A model generated the notes under the pieces. It saw nothing but the letters and a program-made list of their open reading frames with translations, searched no databases and had not been told where the DNA came from. Positions 8,687-17,789 of a DNA stretch of 48,646 nt are shown piece after piece. Every line of letters starts with the position of its first letter. Position 1 is the stretch's first letter. The DNA comes from Rhizobium esperanzae (GTDB taxonomy: Bacteria; Pseudomonadota; Alphaproteobacteria; Rhizobiales; Rhizobiaceae): positions 1 to 48,646 of the forward strand of contig NZ_JACIFY010000030.1 in the NCBI RefSeq assembly GCF_014197615.1, written 5' to 3'. A program made the position numbers and the translations under genes.

Positions 8687-11600
8687 ATGCTTCCAGGCTG
8701 GGTCATATTCGCGTCTGCCTTCGGCTATCTGCTCCTGCTTTTCGCCGTGGCAAGCTATGGCGACCGCAAGAACCGCGGAACGGGCGCACTCGGCCCGGGC
8801 GCGCTGGAAGGCGGATGGCCTGTTGTCTATGCGCTGAGTCTGGCGATCTACTGCACCTCCTGGACCTATTTCGGCAGCGTCGGGCTTGCCGCGCAGCGCG
8901 GGTTGGAATTTGCCGGGATCTATATCGGCCCGATCCTGGTCTTCACGCTCGGCATGCCGCTGCTTCGCCGCATCATCGAGCTCGCCAAGGCGGAGAAGCT
9001 CACCTCGGTCGCCGATTTCGTCGCCGCGCGCTACGGCAAGAACCCGACGGTCGCGACGATCGTGGCGCTGATCTCGCTGATCGGCACCATTCCCTATATC
9101 GCGCTGCAGCTGAAAGCGATCTCCAGCACCGTCAGCGCCATGGTCAACCCTTCCGATTACGGCATCGGCAGCGGCAATCTCTATTTCCTCGACCTGCCGC
9201 TCCTCGCCACGCTGGTGCTTGCCTGTTTCGCCATCATGTTCGGCACCCGGCACACGGATGCGACGGAACACCAGGACGGTCTGATCCTCGCCGTCTCGAT
9301 GGAATCCGTCGTCAAGCTCGTCGCCTTCCTGACGGCCGGCGTCTGCGTCATCTGGTTTCTCTTCGACGGTCCGGCCGACCTCTGGCAGAAGACCATCGAC
9401 AATGCGCTTGTCATGTCGGCGCTGAACTACCATACGCCGATCAGCCGCTGGATCACGCTGATCCTGCTGTCGGCCTTCGCGATCATCCTGCTGCCGCGGC
9501 AATTCCACGTGACGGTCGTCGAAAACCGGACGCCGAAACAGCTGAAACTGGCGGGTTTCCTGTTTCCCACCTATCTCATCGCGATCAACCTCTTCGTGCT
9601 GCCGGTGGCGATCGGCGGGCTGCTGACCTTCGGCGGCAGCGGCAACGCCGATTTCTACATGCTGTCGCTGCCGCTTGCCGGCCAGATGCCTCTGGTGTCG
9701 CTGATCACCTTCATCGGCGGCTTCTCCGCCGCCACCGCGATGGTTATCGTCGATTCCGTGGCGCTGTCGATCATGGTGTCGAACGACATCATCATGCCGA
9801 TTTTCCTCAGGCGCAAACTCGCCGGCCGCGCCAGCCAGCGCGACAATTTCGCCAAGACGCTGCTCAATATCCGCCGCAGCGCCATCTTCGCCGTGCTGCT
9901 GTTCGGCTATGCCTATTACCGCTCGACCGACAGCACCGCCGGTCTTGCCTCGATCGGCCTGCTTTCCTTTGCGGCGATCGCGCAAATCGCCCCTGCCCTG
10001 ATCGGCGGGCTGATCTGGCGGCGGGCGAATGCACGCGGCGCAATCCTCGGGCTGACCTCCGGCTTCGTCATCTGGATCTATCTGCTGTTCCTGCCCTCGC
10101 TCGGCGGTCCCGATTATTCGCATGTGGCAAGCGCCGTGCTCGGCTTCATCTTTCCCGGGACGACGCTGTTTACCGCGCCCGATGCCGATCCGCTGGTCAA
10201 TGCGACGGTCATGAGCCTGCTCGTCAACACCGCCTTTTTCATCGTAGGCTCGCTCACCCGCAATGCCAGGCCGCTGGAGCGCATCCAGGCCGGCATCTTC
10301 GTCAAACGGCATTCGCGCTCGCAATTTGCCACGCGCGGCTGGAAGACCCGTATCAGCGTCGGCGATCTCAAGGCGGCGATCTCACGTTATCTCGGCGAAG
10401 AGCGGATGCAGCGTTCGTTCACCACCTACGAGCAAAGCTCGGGCCGCAAGCTGGAGGACGAGCAGCCGGCCGACATGGCGCTGATCCATTTCAGCGAACA
10501 GCTGCTCGGCAGCGCCATCGGCTCGTCCTCGGCCCGGCTGGTGCTGTCGCTGATCCTGCAGAAGATCGAGGATGCCTCTTCCGACACCGCCTGGCTGCTC
10601 GACCAGGCGAGCGAGGCGCTGCAATATAACCAGGACATGCTGCAGACGGCGCTATCGCAGATGGACCAGGGCATCGCCGTCTTCGACAGCTCCAACCGGC
10701 TGACGATCTGGAACCGGCGCTTCCGGCAATTGCTGGATCTGCCGGAAAGTGCCGGCCAGGTCGGTTTCCCCCTGTCCGACATCGTCACGACGCTCAGCCA
10801 GCGCGGCGATATCGCGCCCGGCGATCTCAATCAGACGGTGCGGCATTTCCTGACCCTCGACAAACCCTTTTCGCTGGTGCTCGGCGGCGGCGAGCGGATC
10901 ATCGAGGTGCGCTCCAACGCCATGCCGGACAAGGGCATCGTCGCCACCTTCACCGATATCACCCAGCGCGTCAGCGCCGACCAGGCGCTGAAACAGGCAA
11001 ACGAGACGCTGGAGCAGCGCGTCGCCGAACGCACGGCGGAACTGACCCGCGTCAACCACGAACTCGCCGAGGCGCGCGCGGCCGCCGACGAGGCGAATAT
11101 CGGCAAGACCCGCTTTTTCGCCGCCGCCGGCCACGACATCCTGCAGCCGCTGAATGCCGCCAGGCTCTATTCCTCGGCATTGGTCGAGCGCATGGCGCAA
11201 TCCGACAACAGCCCGATCGTGCGCAACATCGATTCCGCGCTGGAATCGGTCGAGACCATTCTCGGCGCCGTGCTCGACATATCGAGGCTCGATACCGGCG
11301 CCATGCGGCCGCGGCTTGCCTCCGTCGCACTTTCCGATCTGCTCGAGCGGATCGAGACCGATTTTGCGCCGATCGCCCGGGAAAAACAGCTGAAGCTGGT
11401 GGTCATGCCGACATCACTGAGGGTCCGCTCCGACCCCAATCTTCTGCGCCGGCTGGTGCAGAACCTGGTTTCCAACGCCATCAAATACACGATCACCGGC
11501 AAGGTTCTGGTGGGCGCACGGCGGCGCGGCAACCAGGTGATCATCCAGGTGATCGACTCCGGCATCGGCATTCCGCCGTCGAAATTCCGCACGGTGTTCA

Positions 11601-12205
11601 AGGAATTCGCCCGGCTGGACGAAGGCGCCAAAACCGCCTCCGGCCTCGGGCTCGGCCTTTCGATCGTCGACCGCATCGCCCGCGTGCTCAATCATCCGGT
11701 CGAACTGCACTCGACACATGGCAAGGGCACTGAATTTCGCATCGCCATGCCGCTCGACGTCTCGCGCCCGGCCGAGGCCGCCCCCACCGCCGTCGCCGCC
11801 GACCGGGCGGGGCAGCCGCTCAAGGGGCTGAAAATCCTCTGCATCGACAACGAGCCGAAGATCCTCGAAGGCATGCGGCTGCTGCTCAGCGGCTGGGGTT
11901 GCGAGGTCACGGCACTCGATTGCCTCGCCGACGTGATATCGAGCGACGGCCGTGACGGGCCGCCGGATCTCGCCATCGCCGACTATCATCTCGACGACGG
12001 AACCGGCATTGCCGCGATCCTGCATCTGCGCCGGCAGTTTGGCGCCGATATCCCTGCCCTGATGATCACCGCCGACCGCACGCCGGAGGTGCGCAGCGAG
12101 GCTGAGCGGCACGACATCGCCGTTCAGCACAAACCGGTGCGGCCGGCGGCGCTGCGCGCCTATATCACCCAGATATCCGGCCTCAAACGCGCGGCTGCGG
12201 AGTAA
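8687..12205 (+). CDS. Sodium/solute symporter-like hybrid sensor histidine kinase (SSS-PAS-HisKA-HATPase-REC)
   Basis: This 1172-residue membrane kinase couples a transporter-like sensor to phosphotransfer. Residues 1 to about 520 form a PutP-type SSS domain of 12-13 TM segments, including FGSVGLAAQRG and the characteristic LPRQFHVTVVEN. A PAS domain follows at about 650-770 and a short coiled coil with VAERTAELTRVN. The dimerisation domain carries His816 in AGHDILQPLNAAR. The HATPase has the N box NLVSNAIKYT near 926, DSGIGIP and GLGLGLSI. The C-terminal receiver (about 1045-1165) has phospho-acceptor Asp1099 in IADYHLDDGTG. Architecture matches the CbrA/MxtR/ActJ group, which controls carbon or acetate use. 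No response-regulator gene is adjacent; a NarL-type regulator lies at 44812-45459. The start at 8687 has GGAGGG only 3 nt upstream. Confidence 0.9.
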   Translation: MLPGWVIFASAFGYLLLLFAVASYGDRKNRGTGALGPGALEGGWPVVYALSLAIYCTSWTYFGSVGLAAQRGLEFAGIYIGPILVFTLGMPLLRRIIELAKAEKLTSVADFVAARYGKNPTVATIVALISLIGTIPYIALQLKAISSTVSAMVNPSDYGIGSGNLYFLDLPLLATLVLACFAIMFGTRHTDATEHQDGLILAVSMESVVKLVAFLTAGVCVIWFLFDGPADLWQKTIDNALVMSALNYHTPISRWITLILLSAFAIILLPRQFHVTVVENRTPKQLKLAGFLFPTYLIAINLFVLPVAIGGLLTFGGSGNADFYMLSLPLAGQMPLVSLITFIGGFSAATAMVIVDSVALSIMVSNDIIMPIFLRRKLAGRASQRDNFAKTLLNIRRSAIFAVLLFGYAYYRSTDSTAGLASIGLLSFAAIAQIAPALIGGLIWRRANARGAILGLTSGFVIWIYLLFLPSLGGPDYSHVASAVLGFIFPGTTLFTAPDADPLVNATVMSLLVNTAFFIVGSLTRNARPLERIQAGIFVKRHSRSQFATRGWKTRISVGDLKAAISRYLGEERMQRSFTTYEQSSGRKLEDEQPADMALIHFSEQLLGSAIGSSSARLVLSLILQKIEDASSDTAWLLDQASEALQYNQDMLQTALSQMDQGIAVFDSSNRLTIWNRRFRQLLDLPESAGQVGFPLSDIVTTLSQRGDIAPGDLNQTVRHFLTLDKPFSLVLGGGERIIEVRSNAMPDKGIVATFTDITQRVSADQALKQANETLEQRVAERTAELTRVNHELAEARAAADEANIGKTRFFAAAGHDILQPLNAARLYSSALVERMAQSDNSPIVRNIDSALESVETILGAVLDISRLDTGAMRPRLASVALSDLLERIETDFAPIAREKQLKLVVMPTSLRVRSDPNLLRRLVQNLVSNAIKYTITGKVLVGARRRGNQVIIQVIDSGIGIPPSKFRTVFKEFARLDEGAKTASGLGLGLSIVDRIARVLNHPVELHSTHGKGTEFRIAMPLDVSRPAEAAPTAVAADRAGQPLKGLKILCIDNEPKILEGMRLLLSGWGCEVTALDCLADVISSDGRDGPPDLAIADYHLDDGTGIAAILHLRRQFGADIPALMITADRTPEVRSEAERHDIAVQHKPVRPAALRAYITQISGLKRAAAE

Positions 12206-12207
12206 GC

Positions 12208-12765
12208 TCAGTTCGTTGTGTTCATGACGCGGGCGACCAGATCGCGCACCCGCGCCGCATCCGGCACGTCGCCGAACAGAATGCGGTACATGATCGGCGC
12301 CACGAGCTGATCCATGACCAGATCGACATCAGGAAACCGTCCGCCGCGGGCCTTTGCCCGCTCGGCGATAACGACGATCTGCTGGCGGGTATATTCGCTG
12401 CATTTGCAGGCATTGGCACCCGCCTGCGCCGCCAGCACGTCGCGGATCATCTCGCGGCCCGGGCCGGAAGACATTTCCTCGGCATATTGCTCGGCCCAGG
12501 CTTGAAGATCGGCCTTGCCGCTGCCGGCATCGACCGGCTGCATATCCGGCCGCAGCCGTTCGACGGCGACATCGGCAAGAAGCGCCTGCAGGTCGCCCCA
12601 GCGGCGGTAGATAGTCGACGGCGTCACACCCGCCCTGGCGGCGATCAGCGGGATCGTCACCTCGGCGCGGCTCATTTCGGCCAACAGCTCGCGCACCGCC
12701 TTGTGCACCGATGCCTGAACCCTGGCGCTTCTGCCGCCCGGGCGGAGATTCTCTTTCACTGCCAT
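12208..12765 (-). CDS. TetR/AcrR-family transcriptional repressor
   Basis: This 185-residue DNA-binding protein has an N-terminal TetR helix-turn-helix near residues 33-56 (IAARAGVTPSTIYRRWGDLQALL), followed by an all-helical ligand-binding domain. The C-terminal part fits the TetR_C_11-like group, but the ligand is unknown. CKC near residue 118 is a noticeable cysteine pair that could respond to thiol chemistry; this is speculation. The gene is divergent from the MFS exporter at 12898, separated by 132 bp that hold a clear inverted repeat, the classic arrangement of a repressor controlling its own exporter. The ATG at 12765 fits the family length. The stop lies 2 bp beyond the end of the kinase gene. 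Confidence 0.88.
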   Translation of the reverse strand: MAVKENLRPGGRSARVQASVHKAVRELLAEMSRAEVTIPLIAARAGVTPSTIYRRWGDLQALLADVAVERLRPDMQPVDAGSGKADLQAWAEQYAEEMSSGPGREMIRDVLAAQAGANACKCSEYTRQQIVVIAERAKARGGRFPDVDLVMDQLVAPIMYRILFGDVPDAARVRDLVARVMNTTN

Positions 12766-12804
12766 GCCTGCAACCCGATCCCCCGATCCGATAGTTCAAA
12801 ATCT

Positions 12805-12897
12805 TTGACAGCACCATAAACGCAAATAATTTGCCTTTACGCAGAACCTACATTACATGAAGCTAACGCAACGGCTTAGCTTTAAGGGGGCTTATAT
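12805..12897 (+). promoter_or_regulatory. Promoter region and candidate TetR operator for the MFS gene
   Basis: An inverted repeat with 7-bp perfect arms, AAGCTAA (12860-12866) and TTAGCTT (12876-12882), is separated by 9 bp. It ends only 15 bp before the MFS start codon, so a bound repressor would block transcription or early elongation. A possible promoter is TTGCCT (12831-12836) with TTACAT (12853-12858) at 16-bp spacing, directly upstream of the repeat. A TTGACA at 12805-12810 is an alternative -35 without a good -10. AAGGGGG at 12884-12890 is the ribosome-binding site. Assignment to the adjacent TetR protein is inference from position. Confidence 0.6.
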
Positions 12898-14091
12898 ATG
12901 CTCGCCGCAGCCAAATCTACAGAGAATGCGCCGCGCCCCTCGATCGGCTTTCATGCGCTGATGCTCGCCACCTTCTTCGGCGCTTCCGCAGCGCCGACGC
13001 CGCTCTACCGGATCTATCAGGAGAATTTCGCGCTCTCACCGGTGCTGATCACGGTGGTCTTCGCCGTCTACGCCTTCGCGCTGCTGGCAGCACTGCTGAC
13101 GGCCGGTTCGATCTCCGATCATCTCGGCCGCAAGCCGGTGATCTTTTTCGCCCTGGTGCTCGAAATTGTCGCCATGGCGCTCTTCGTCGCCGCAAGCGGC
13201 CCCGGCTGGCTGATCGCGGCGCGGATCGTGCAGGGTATTGCAACCGGGATCGCCGGCGCTTCGCTCGGCGCCGCACTCGTCGATGTCGATCGGGCCAAGG
13301 GGCAGATCGTCAATTCGATCGCCCCGCTTTGCGGCATGGCGGTGGGCGCGGTCGGCACCAGCGCCCTGATCCAATATGGCCCCTTCCCGATGCATCTGAT
13401 CTATGCGCTGCTGCTCACCGCCTTCGCGCTGCAGGCGGCCGGCATCTGGCTGACGCGCGAGACCGGCGGCAGGCGGCCGGGGGTGCTCGGCTCGCTGATG
13501 CCGCGCGTCACCGTTCCGCCGCAGGTGAAGCGGCCACTGTCGCTGGTGACGCCGATCAACATCGCCAACTGGACGCTCGCCGGTTTCTATCTCTCGCTGG
13601 TTCCATCGCTGGTCGCCGGCACGACCGGCAGCGGGGCGCCGCTGACCGGCGGAGCCGTGGTGACCGCGCTGATGGCAAGCGGGGCGATCACCGTCTATCT
13701 CAGGCGCGCCAAGAGCGCATCGGCCAATCTCGGTTTCGGCGTGTCGGCCAAGACACTTGGCATCCTGACGGTCGTTGCCGGCGTGCATCTTGCCAACGTG
13801 CCGCTGCTCATCATCGGCACCGTCTTCACCGGCGCCGGTTTCGGCACGAATTTCCTCGGCTCGATCGGCACCATCATGCCGCTTGCCAAACCGGACGAGC
13901 GGGCCGGCCTGCTTGCCGCCTTCTACGTCCAGAGCTACCTCGCCTTCAGCCTGCCGGCGATCCTTGCCGGGTTCCTGGCGAAATCAGCCGGTTATGCGCT
14001 GACGACGGATATTTATGCGACGGCAATCCTGCTGTTGATGGGCGCCGGGCTGATCGCCATTCGCGCCGGCCGCCGGAAGGCGGCCGCCTGA
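12898..14091 (+). CDS. Major facilitator superfamily transporter, drug-exporter type
   Basis: This 397-residue protein has about 12 hydrophobic segments and the MFS motif A variant GSISDHLGRKPVIF between TM2 and TM3 (near residues 74-87). ARIVQGIATGIAGASLGAAL follows, in the position of the conserved TM4-TM5 motifs. It would expel or import a small molecule by proton antiport; the substrate is unknown. Pairing with a divergent TetR repressor and an operator just before the start suggests inducible export of a toxic compound. The start ATG at 12898 has a GGGGG ribosome-binding site 7 nt upstream. It is convergent with the chemoreceptor gene, with a 42-bp gap. Confidence 0.88.
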   Translation: MLAAAKSTENAPRPSIGFHALMLATFFGASAAPTPLYRIYQENFALSPVLITVVFAVYAFALLAALLTAGSISDHLGRKPVIFFALVLEIVAMALFVAASGPGWLIAARIVQGIATGIAGASLGAALVDVDRAKGQIVNSIAPLCGMAVGAVGTSALIQYGPFPMHLIYALLLTAFALQAAGIWLTRETGGRRPGVLGSLMPRVTVPPQVKRPLSLVTPINIANWTLAGFYLSLVPSLVAGTTGSGAPLTGGAVVTALMASGAITVYLRRAKSASANLGFGVSAKTLGILTVVAGVHLANVPLLIIGTVFTGAGFGTNFLGSIGTIMPLAKPDERAGLLAAFYVQSYLAFSLPAILAGFLAKSAGYALTTDIYATAILLLMGAGLIAIRAGRRKAAA

Positions 14092-14133
14092 GCTATAGTG
14101 GGGACCTGTCTCCGTTCCGCTGAGCAGACCGGA

Positions 14134-16491
14134 TCAAAAATCTTCCCAGCCGTCGCCGGCCGGGGCGGCTGCCGTTGAGCCGCCACCAAGGGCGACAGCC
14201 AGCGTCTTCTTCAACGCACGGGCCGGAGAAGGAACCGGGACGGCTGTGTGCGACGATACGATTTTCGGAGAGGAGACCGGTCGCGAAGCATGCGAACGCG
14301 GCGTCGCCGAAGTCATGCCCGCGCCCATATCGAGCCGGAACTGGCCCAGGCGTCCGGAGAGCGCCGAGACCTCGGTCGCCAGCGTGTGGGCTGCCGCGTT
14401 CGATTCCTCGACCATGGCCGCGTTCTTCTGCGTCGCCTGATCCATCTGATTGACGGCCGTATTGATTTCCTGAAGGCCGGTCGACTGTTCGCGCGCCGAC
14501 TGGACGATCGCGTGGACATTGCGGTCGATCTGCTGCACCTCCTGGACAATGCCTTCGAGCGCATCGCCGGTCTGACGGACCAGGGCAACACCCTGTTGGA
14601 CCTGGCCGCCTGAAGAGCTGATCAATGTCTTGATTTCCTTGGCCGCGCCGGCCGAACGCTGCGCCAGCTCGCGCACCTCCTGAGCGACGACCGCAAAACC
14701 CTTGCCGGCTTCACCGGCGCGTGCGGCCTCGACACCGGCATTCAGCGCCAGCAGGTTGGTCTGGAAGGCGATCTCGTCGATGACGCCGATAATGTTCGAG
14801 ATCGACTTGGAGGACTGTTTGATGTCGTGCATGGCGGCGACCGCCCGCTGCACGATCTGGCCGGAACGTTCGGCATTTTCCTTCGTCCGAACGACCATCG
14901 ATCCGGCTTCTTCGGCGCGCACCGTGGAATCCTTGACGGATGTGGTGATCTGCTCCAGCGCTGCGGCGGTTTCCTCGACGGAAGCCGCCTGTTGTTCCGT
15001 CCGGCGCGCAAGATCGTCGGCAGCAGAACGGATCTCCTCGGTGCCGCTTTGTATGACCTCGGCATTCTGCGAGAACGATACCAGCGCCGACCGCAATTTG
15101 ACGACCGACTCGTTGAAATTGGTGCGGGTCTCGTCAAGCGTCGCCGCGAAAGGCTGCTCGAGTGCGACCGTCATGTCGCCTTCGGCAAGTTTTGCCAGGC
15201 CAAGCGCCAGTTCACCGACGGCGAATTTGACGTCCGCCTCCTGGGCCTGGTCGATCCGGGCGCGCTCCGCACGCTCCTTTTCCTGCAGCGTGCGGTGTTC
15301 TTCTGCCTCGGCCTGCAGACGCGCTCTTTCGCGGTTGCTCTCGAGCAACGCCTTCAGGGAGCGCGAGAGATCGCCGATTTCATCCCTAGCGTCGCCGTCC
15401 TTCAGGGTCACGTCGAGTTTGCCGGCGGCGATGTCGGCGGTTTCGCCGATCACGCTGGAAATGCGGCCGACGAACCGGCGTGCGATCAGCCATCCGGCGA
15501 GGCCGAGCAGCACGGCCGCCAGGCTGGTGGCGAGAATGGCATCCCGCACGACCGCATAGAGAGTTCCGAAGAGTGTTTCCCTCGGGACCGAAACGATCGC
15601 ATACCAATCCGGGCTCTCGGCAAGCTTGACGGCGATGGCAATCGCCAGCGACACGCTGCCGTCCTCGTTGGTCGCCTCATGCTCGACACCGGGCGTGGCG
15701 ATAAGGCGGTCCCAATCCGCAGTCTTCGCTCCGGTCTCCGAAAGGTTCTTGCCGATCAGGCTCGCATCCGGATGGCTGACGATCTTGCCGGCGCTGGTCA
15801 CCAGGCCGAGGAAGCCCGCTCCCATCGGCCTGACTGAAGACAGCGCCTTGTTGGTGTCCTGCAGCGACAGGTCGAGACCCGCCACACCGACCGCCTTGCC
15901 ATCGATGATGATCGGTTTGGTGACGGAGGTCATCAACACGTCCTTGCCGTCGATCGCATAGGAATAGGGCTCGATGACAAGGGTTTTGCGCTGCGTGAAC
16001 GGCAGCTGATAATAGTCGCCCGGCCCGGCCGTCGCGTAATCCGTCAATGCGGTATGGGTGATCTGGCCGCCGCTGCGCACCCAGTAGGGCACATAACGGC
16101 CCGTCGCATCGTGGCCTTCCTTGCCGGCATAATCCTTGTCCTTGCCGTCGAAGGCATTGGGCTCCCAGCCGGTCCAGGTCGCCAGGATCGGCGGGTTGGC
16201 CTCCAGCATGTTGAGCAGGACCTTATCCGCCTTGGCGCGATCGGTGTCGCCCAGTTCCTTCATCGTCGCTAGCACGGCGTCCAGCCCATCGACAATGTGC
16301 ACGGTGCCGCCGATATTCTTTTCGACTTTCAGCGCCTCGGCTGTCGCGATCTGACGCATCTGTTCGATGCTGCTGCTACGAATTTCGGTGTATGACCGAT
16401 AGAATATCACACCGGAAGCGACAATAACGGCAATGACGCCACAGGCGGCCACAGAAAAAAGATTGCGGCTTGTCGTAGACTTGAAAAGCAT
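14134..16491 (-). CDS. Methyl-accepting chemotaxis protein with Cache-type sensor
   Basis: This 785-residue transmembrane chemoreceptor would signal to CheA/CheW. TM1 lies near residues 13-33, a double-Cache-like periplasmic domain spans about 35-310 (with the substrate-pocket-like VLMTSVTKPIIIDGKAVGVAGLDLSL region), and TM2 spans about 315-338. HAMP follows at about 338-392, then a second HAMP-like helical stretch, and the signalling domain at about 480-690. The hairpin tip EIAFQTNLLALNAGVEAARA is intact. The last five residues, GWEDF, fit the WxxF pentapeptide that tethers CheR/CheB in some receptors. A low-complexity linker rich in Ser/Pro/Ala precedes it. It is transcribed alone. The ligand is unknown; small organic acids or amino acids are typical for dCache receptors. 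Confidence 0.92.
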   Translation of the reverse strand: MLFKSTTSRNLFSVAACGVIAVIVASGVIFYRSYTEIRSSSIEQMRQIATAEALKVEKNIGGTVHIVDGLDAVLATMKELGDTDRAKADKVLLNMLEANPPILATWTGWEPNAFDGKDKDYAGKEGHDATGRYVPYWVRSGGQITHTALTDYATAGPGDYYQLPFTQRKTLVIEPYSYAIDGKDVLMTSVTKPIIIDGKAVGVAGLDLSLQDTNKALSSVRPMGAGFLGLVTSAGKIVSHPDASLIGKNLSETGAKTADWDRLIATPGVEHEATNEDGSVSLAIAIAVKLAESPDWYAIVSVPRETLFGTLYAVVRDAILATSLAAVLLGLAGWLIARRFVGRISSVIGETADIAAGKLDVTLKDGDARDEIGDLSRSLKALLESNRERARLQAEAEEHRTLQEKERAERARIDQAQEADVKFAVGELALGLAKLAEGDMTVALEQPFAATLDETRTNFNESVVKLRSALVSFSQNAEVIQSGTEEIRSAADDLARRTEQQAASVEETAAALEQITTSVKDSTVRAEEAGSMVVRTKENAERSGQIVQRAVAAMHDIKQSSKSISNIIGVIDEIAFQTNLLALNAGVEAARAGEAGKGFAVVAQEVRELAQRSAGAAKEIKTLISSSGGQVQQGVALVRQTGDALEGIVQEVQQIDRNVHAIVQSAREQSTGLQEINTAVNQMDQATQKNAAMVEESNAAAHTLATEVSALSGRLGQFRLDMGAGMTSATPRSHASRPVSSPKIVSSHTAVPVPSPARALKKTLAVALGGGSTAAAPAGDGWEDF

Positions 16492-16731
16492 GTTCCCGCT
16501 CGCCCCGATGCTCGTACTGGCGCACGCCTCAAGTCAATTCGCCGGCAGGTTTAAACAACCGTCATCCAGCAGAAACTGAAGGCCTCCCAAGGTCCATGCT
16601 TACAAAATTTTATTAAAAGAAAGTTCTTATTCTCCACGAATTATGGACGGAACTATCCAGCTCCAGTTTAGCCGCCCGCGATGCAAGATATCCCGTTATT
16701 CTAAACCGGAATTATGCAATAGAATCCAGCT

Positions 16732-17175
16732 TCACGGCTTCAAATCGAGCAGCGCGCGGCCGCTGCCATCCATGGCGAAAGGCACCGAGGCGTGCTGATG
16801 GGCGACCAGCCAGCGGCCATCCCGCTTGACGAGGCCCAGCGTCTGGCGGAACCAGAGATCGACCTCGGTGCCATCGGTCTTGGTGCCGGTCATGCGGGTC
16901 AGGCCGCTCCAGAAGGCGACATCGCCACCGACCGTCAGCTTGGCATCGCGCACTTCGCCGCCGATCGGGCCTTCCCAGGTATCGAACCAGGCCTGCAGGC
17001 CCGCCTCGTCCTTGCCATTGTAGACGAGCGGCGGCGCCAGTGAAAACTCGACGGAATCCTCGGCCTCGTAGGAAAGCGCATCCCCGGTGTTCTTTTCGCC
17101 TAGCGCCTTGGCCCGCATCATCAGCATGGCGATGACGGCTTCTTCCTCGACGTTGGCATTCTTTTCGTTGCTCAT
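16732..17175 (-). CDS. NTF2-like (SnoaL/DUF4440-type) family protein
   Basis: This 147-residue small alpha-beta protein has the NTF2/SnoaL cone fold pattern. An N-terminal helix (EEEAVIAMLMMRAKALGEKN) is followed by VEFSLAPPLVYNGKDEAGLQAWFDTW and strands ending in GRWLVAHQHASVPF. Such proteins bind small hydrophobic molecules or act as isomerases, hydrolases or ketosteroid-type enzymes; no reaction can be assigned. I start it at 17175, where GGAGAG lies 6-7 nt upstream of MSNEKN. The upstream in-frame start at 17253 adds a cysteine-rich peptide not typical of the family. It sits downstream of the GFA gene on the same strand (94 bp) and could be co-transcribed with it. Confidence 0.75.
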   Translation of the reverse strand: MSNEKNANVEEEAVIAMLMMRAKALGEKNTGDALSYEAEDSVEFSLAPPLVYNGKDEAGLQAWFDTWEGPIGGEVRDAKLTVGGDVAFWSGLTRMTGTKTDGTEVDLWFRQTLGLVKRDGRWLVAHQHASVPFAMDGSGRALLDLKP

Positions 17176-17269
17176 GCCCACTCTCCTCATCTGTTGCAGG
17201 CAGAGGACGCACGGGAGAACGACGATCCGACAAGGATGCTTGCCATTGCGCAATTTCGCCGAAATTGCT

Positions 17270-17674
17270 TCAGAGATAACTCGTCACGTCTGGCTCGTTC
17301 CACCAGGCATCGTGCCTGCCGTCGTAATAACGGACCGGCAGGGCTGCCAGTTCCTCAGGACTGATATCGTCGAGGCAGGCGATGTTGATCGAGACATAGG
17401 CGCCGCCGATCGCCTCGACATAACCGTGGCCATAGGCCGACACGCCGCAGGTGCGGCAGAAGCGGTGATGGCCGCTCATCGTGTTGAACTGGTAGTCCGA
17501 TGTTTCCGCCTCGTCGCACATCAGCCGGAAATCCTCCGGCTTGACGTTGGCGCCCCAATAGCGCCGCTTGGCGCAGATCGAGCAATTGCAGCGGCCGGTA
17601 CCCTCTTCGAGGTCGATGTCGACCTCGTAATGCACTTTGCCGCAATGACAGCTTCCCTTGTAGGTCTTCTTCAT
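17270..17674 (-). CDS. GFA-family (glutathione-dependent formaldehyde-activating, Mss4-like fold) protein
   Basis: This 134-residue zinc protein has the GFA cysteine pattern GSCHCGKVHYEV near residues 6-17, GRCNCSICAKRRYW near 32, and FCRTCGVSAYG near 77. The family name comes from Gfa of Paracoccus, proposed to speed addition of formaldehyde to glutathione. Most members have no proven activity, so only the fold and zinc sites are firm. The start at 17674 has AAGGAGGAGGAG just upstream; longer in-frame starts lack one and would run through operator sequence. It is divergent from the MarR gene, with two near-identical palindromes between them, so induction through MarR is likely. Confidence 0.85.
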   Translation of the reverse strand: MKKTYKGSCHCGKVHYEVDIDLEEGTGRCNCSICAKRRYWGANVKPEDFRLMCDEAETSDYQFNTMSGHHRFCRTCGVSAYGHGYVEAIGGAYVSINIACLDDISPEELAALPVRYYDGRHDAWWNEPDVTSYL

Positions 17675-17714
17675 CGGCTCCTCCTCCTTGGCCGTTGCAC
17701 CGGCCACCAAGATA

Positions 17715-17730
17715 TGACAATATGTTGTCA
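17715..17730. promoter_or_regulatory. MarR operator candidate O1 (GFA-proximal)
   Basis: The 16-bp inverted repeat TGACAA-TATG-TTGTCA lies in the divergent GFA/marR spacer, 41 bp upstream of the GFA start codon. It shares both half-sites with O2. Centre-to-centre distance to O2 is 36 bp. MarR dimers typically bind 16-20 bp palindromes of this kind. Confidence 0.7.
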
Positions 17731-17738
17731 CTATGGAT

Positions 17739-17767
17739 GAGATACAGAATCGACAACATGTTGTCAA
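17739..17767 (-). promoter_or_regulatory. Predicted sigma-70-type promoter of the GFA gene
   Basis: On the minus strand TTGACA (17762-17767) is followed after 17 bp by TATCTC (17739-17744). The -35 hexamer is a consensus match; the -10 is partial. The -35 overlaps operator O2, and O1 lies downstream of the -10 near the expected start of transcription. A bound MarR at either site would therefore repress. Confidence 0.5.
17752..17765. promoter_or_regulatory. MarR operator candidate O2 (marR-proximal), perfect palindrome
   Basis: GACAACATGTTGTC is a perfect 14-bp palindrome, 24 bp upstream of the marR start chosen at 17790. It overlaps the -35 box of the predicted minus-strand promoter of the GFA gene. 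With O1 it makes a twin-operator layout suited to cooperative binding or to controlling both divergent promoters. Confidence 0.75.
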
Positions 17768-17789
17768 ACAAAATCGACCGGAGCGGACG

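Noticed and set aside
8684..10324. 546-codon minus-strand frame opposite the symporter-kinase
   Set aside because: Rich in Arg/Asp/Glu/Gln as expected for the complement of membrane-segment codons; the symporter domain on the plus strand is unmistakable.
14092..14133. Weak GGGGAC/GTCTCC hairpin between the MFS and chemoreceptor genes
   Set aside because: Only six pairs with a 2-nt loop and no T-run; not enough to call a terminator.
17733..17789. N-terminal extension of the MarR protein from ATG 17733
   Set aside because: No ribosome-binding site, and it would translate through the perfect operator palindrome; ATG 17790 fits the family better.
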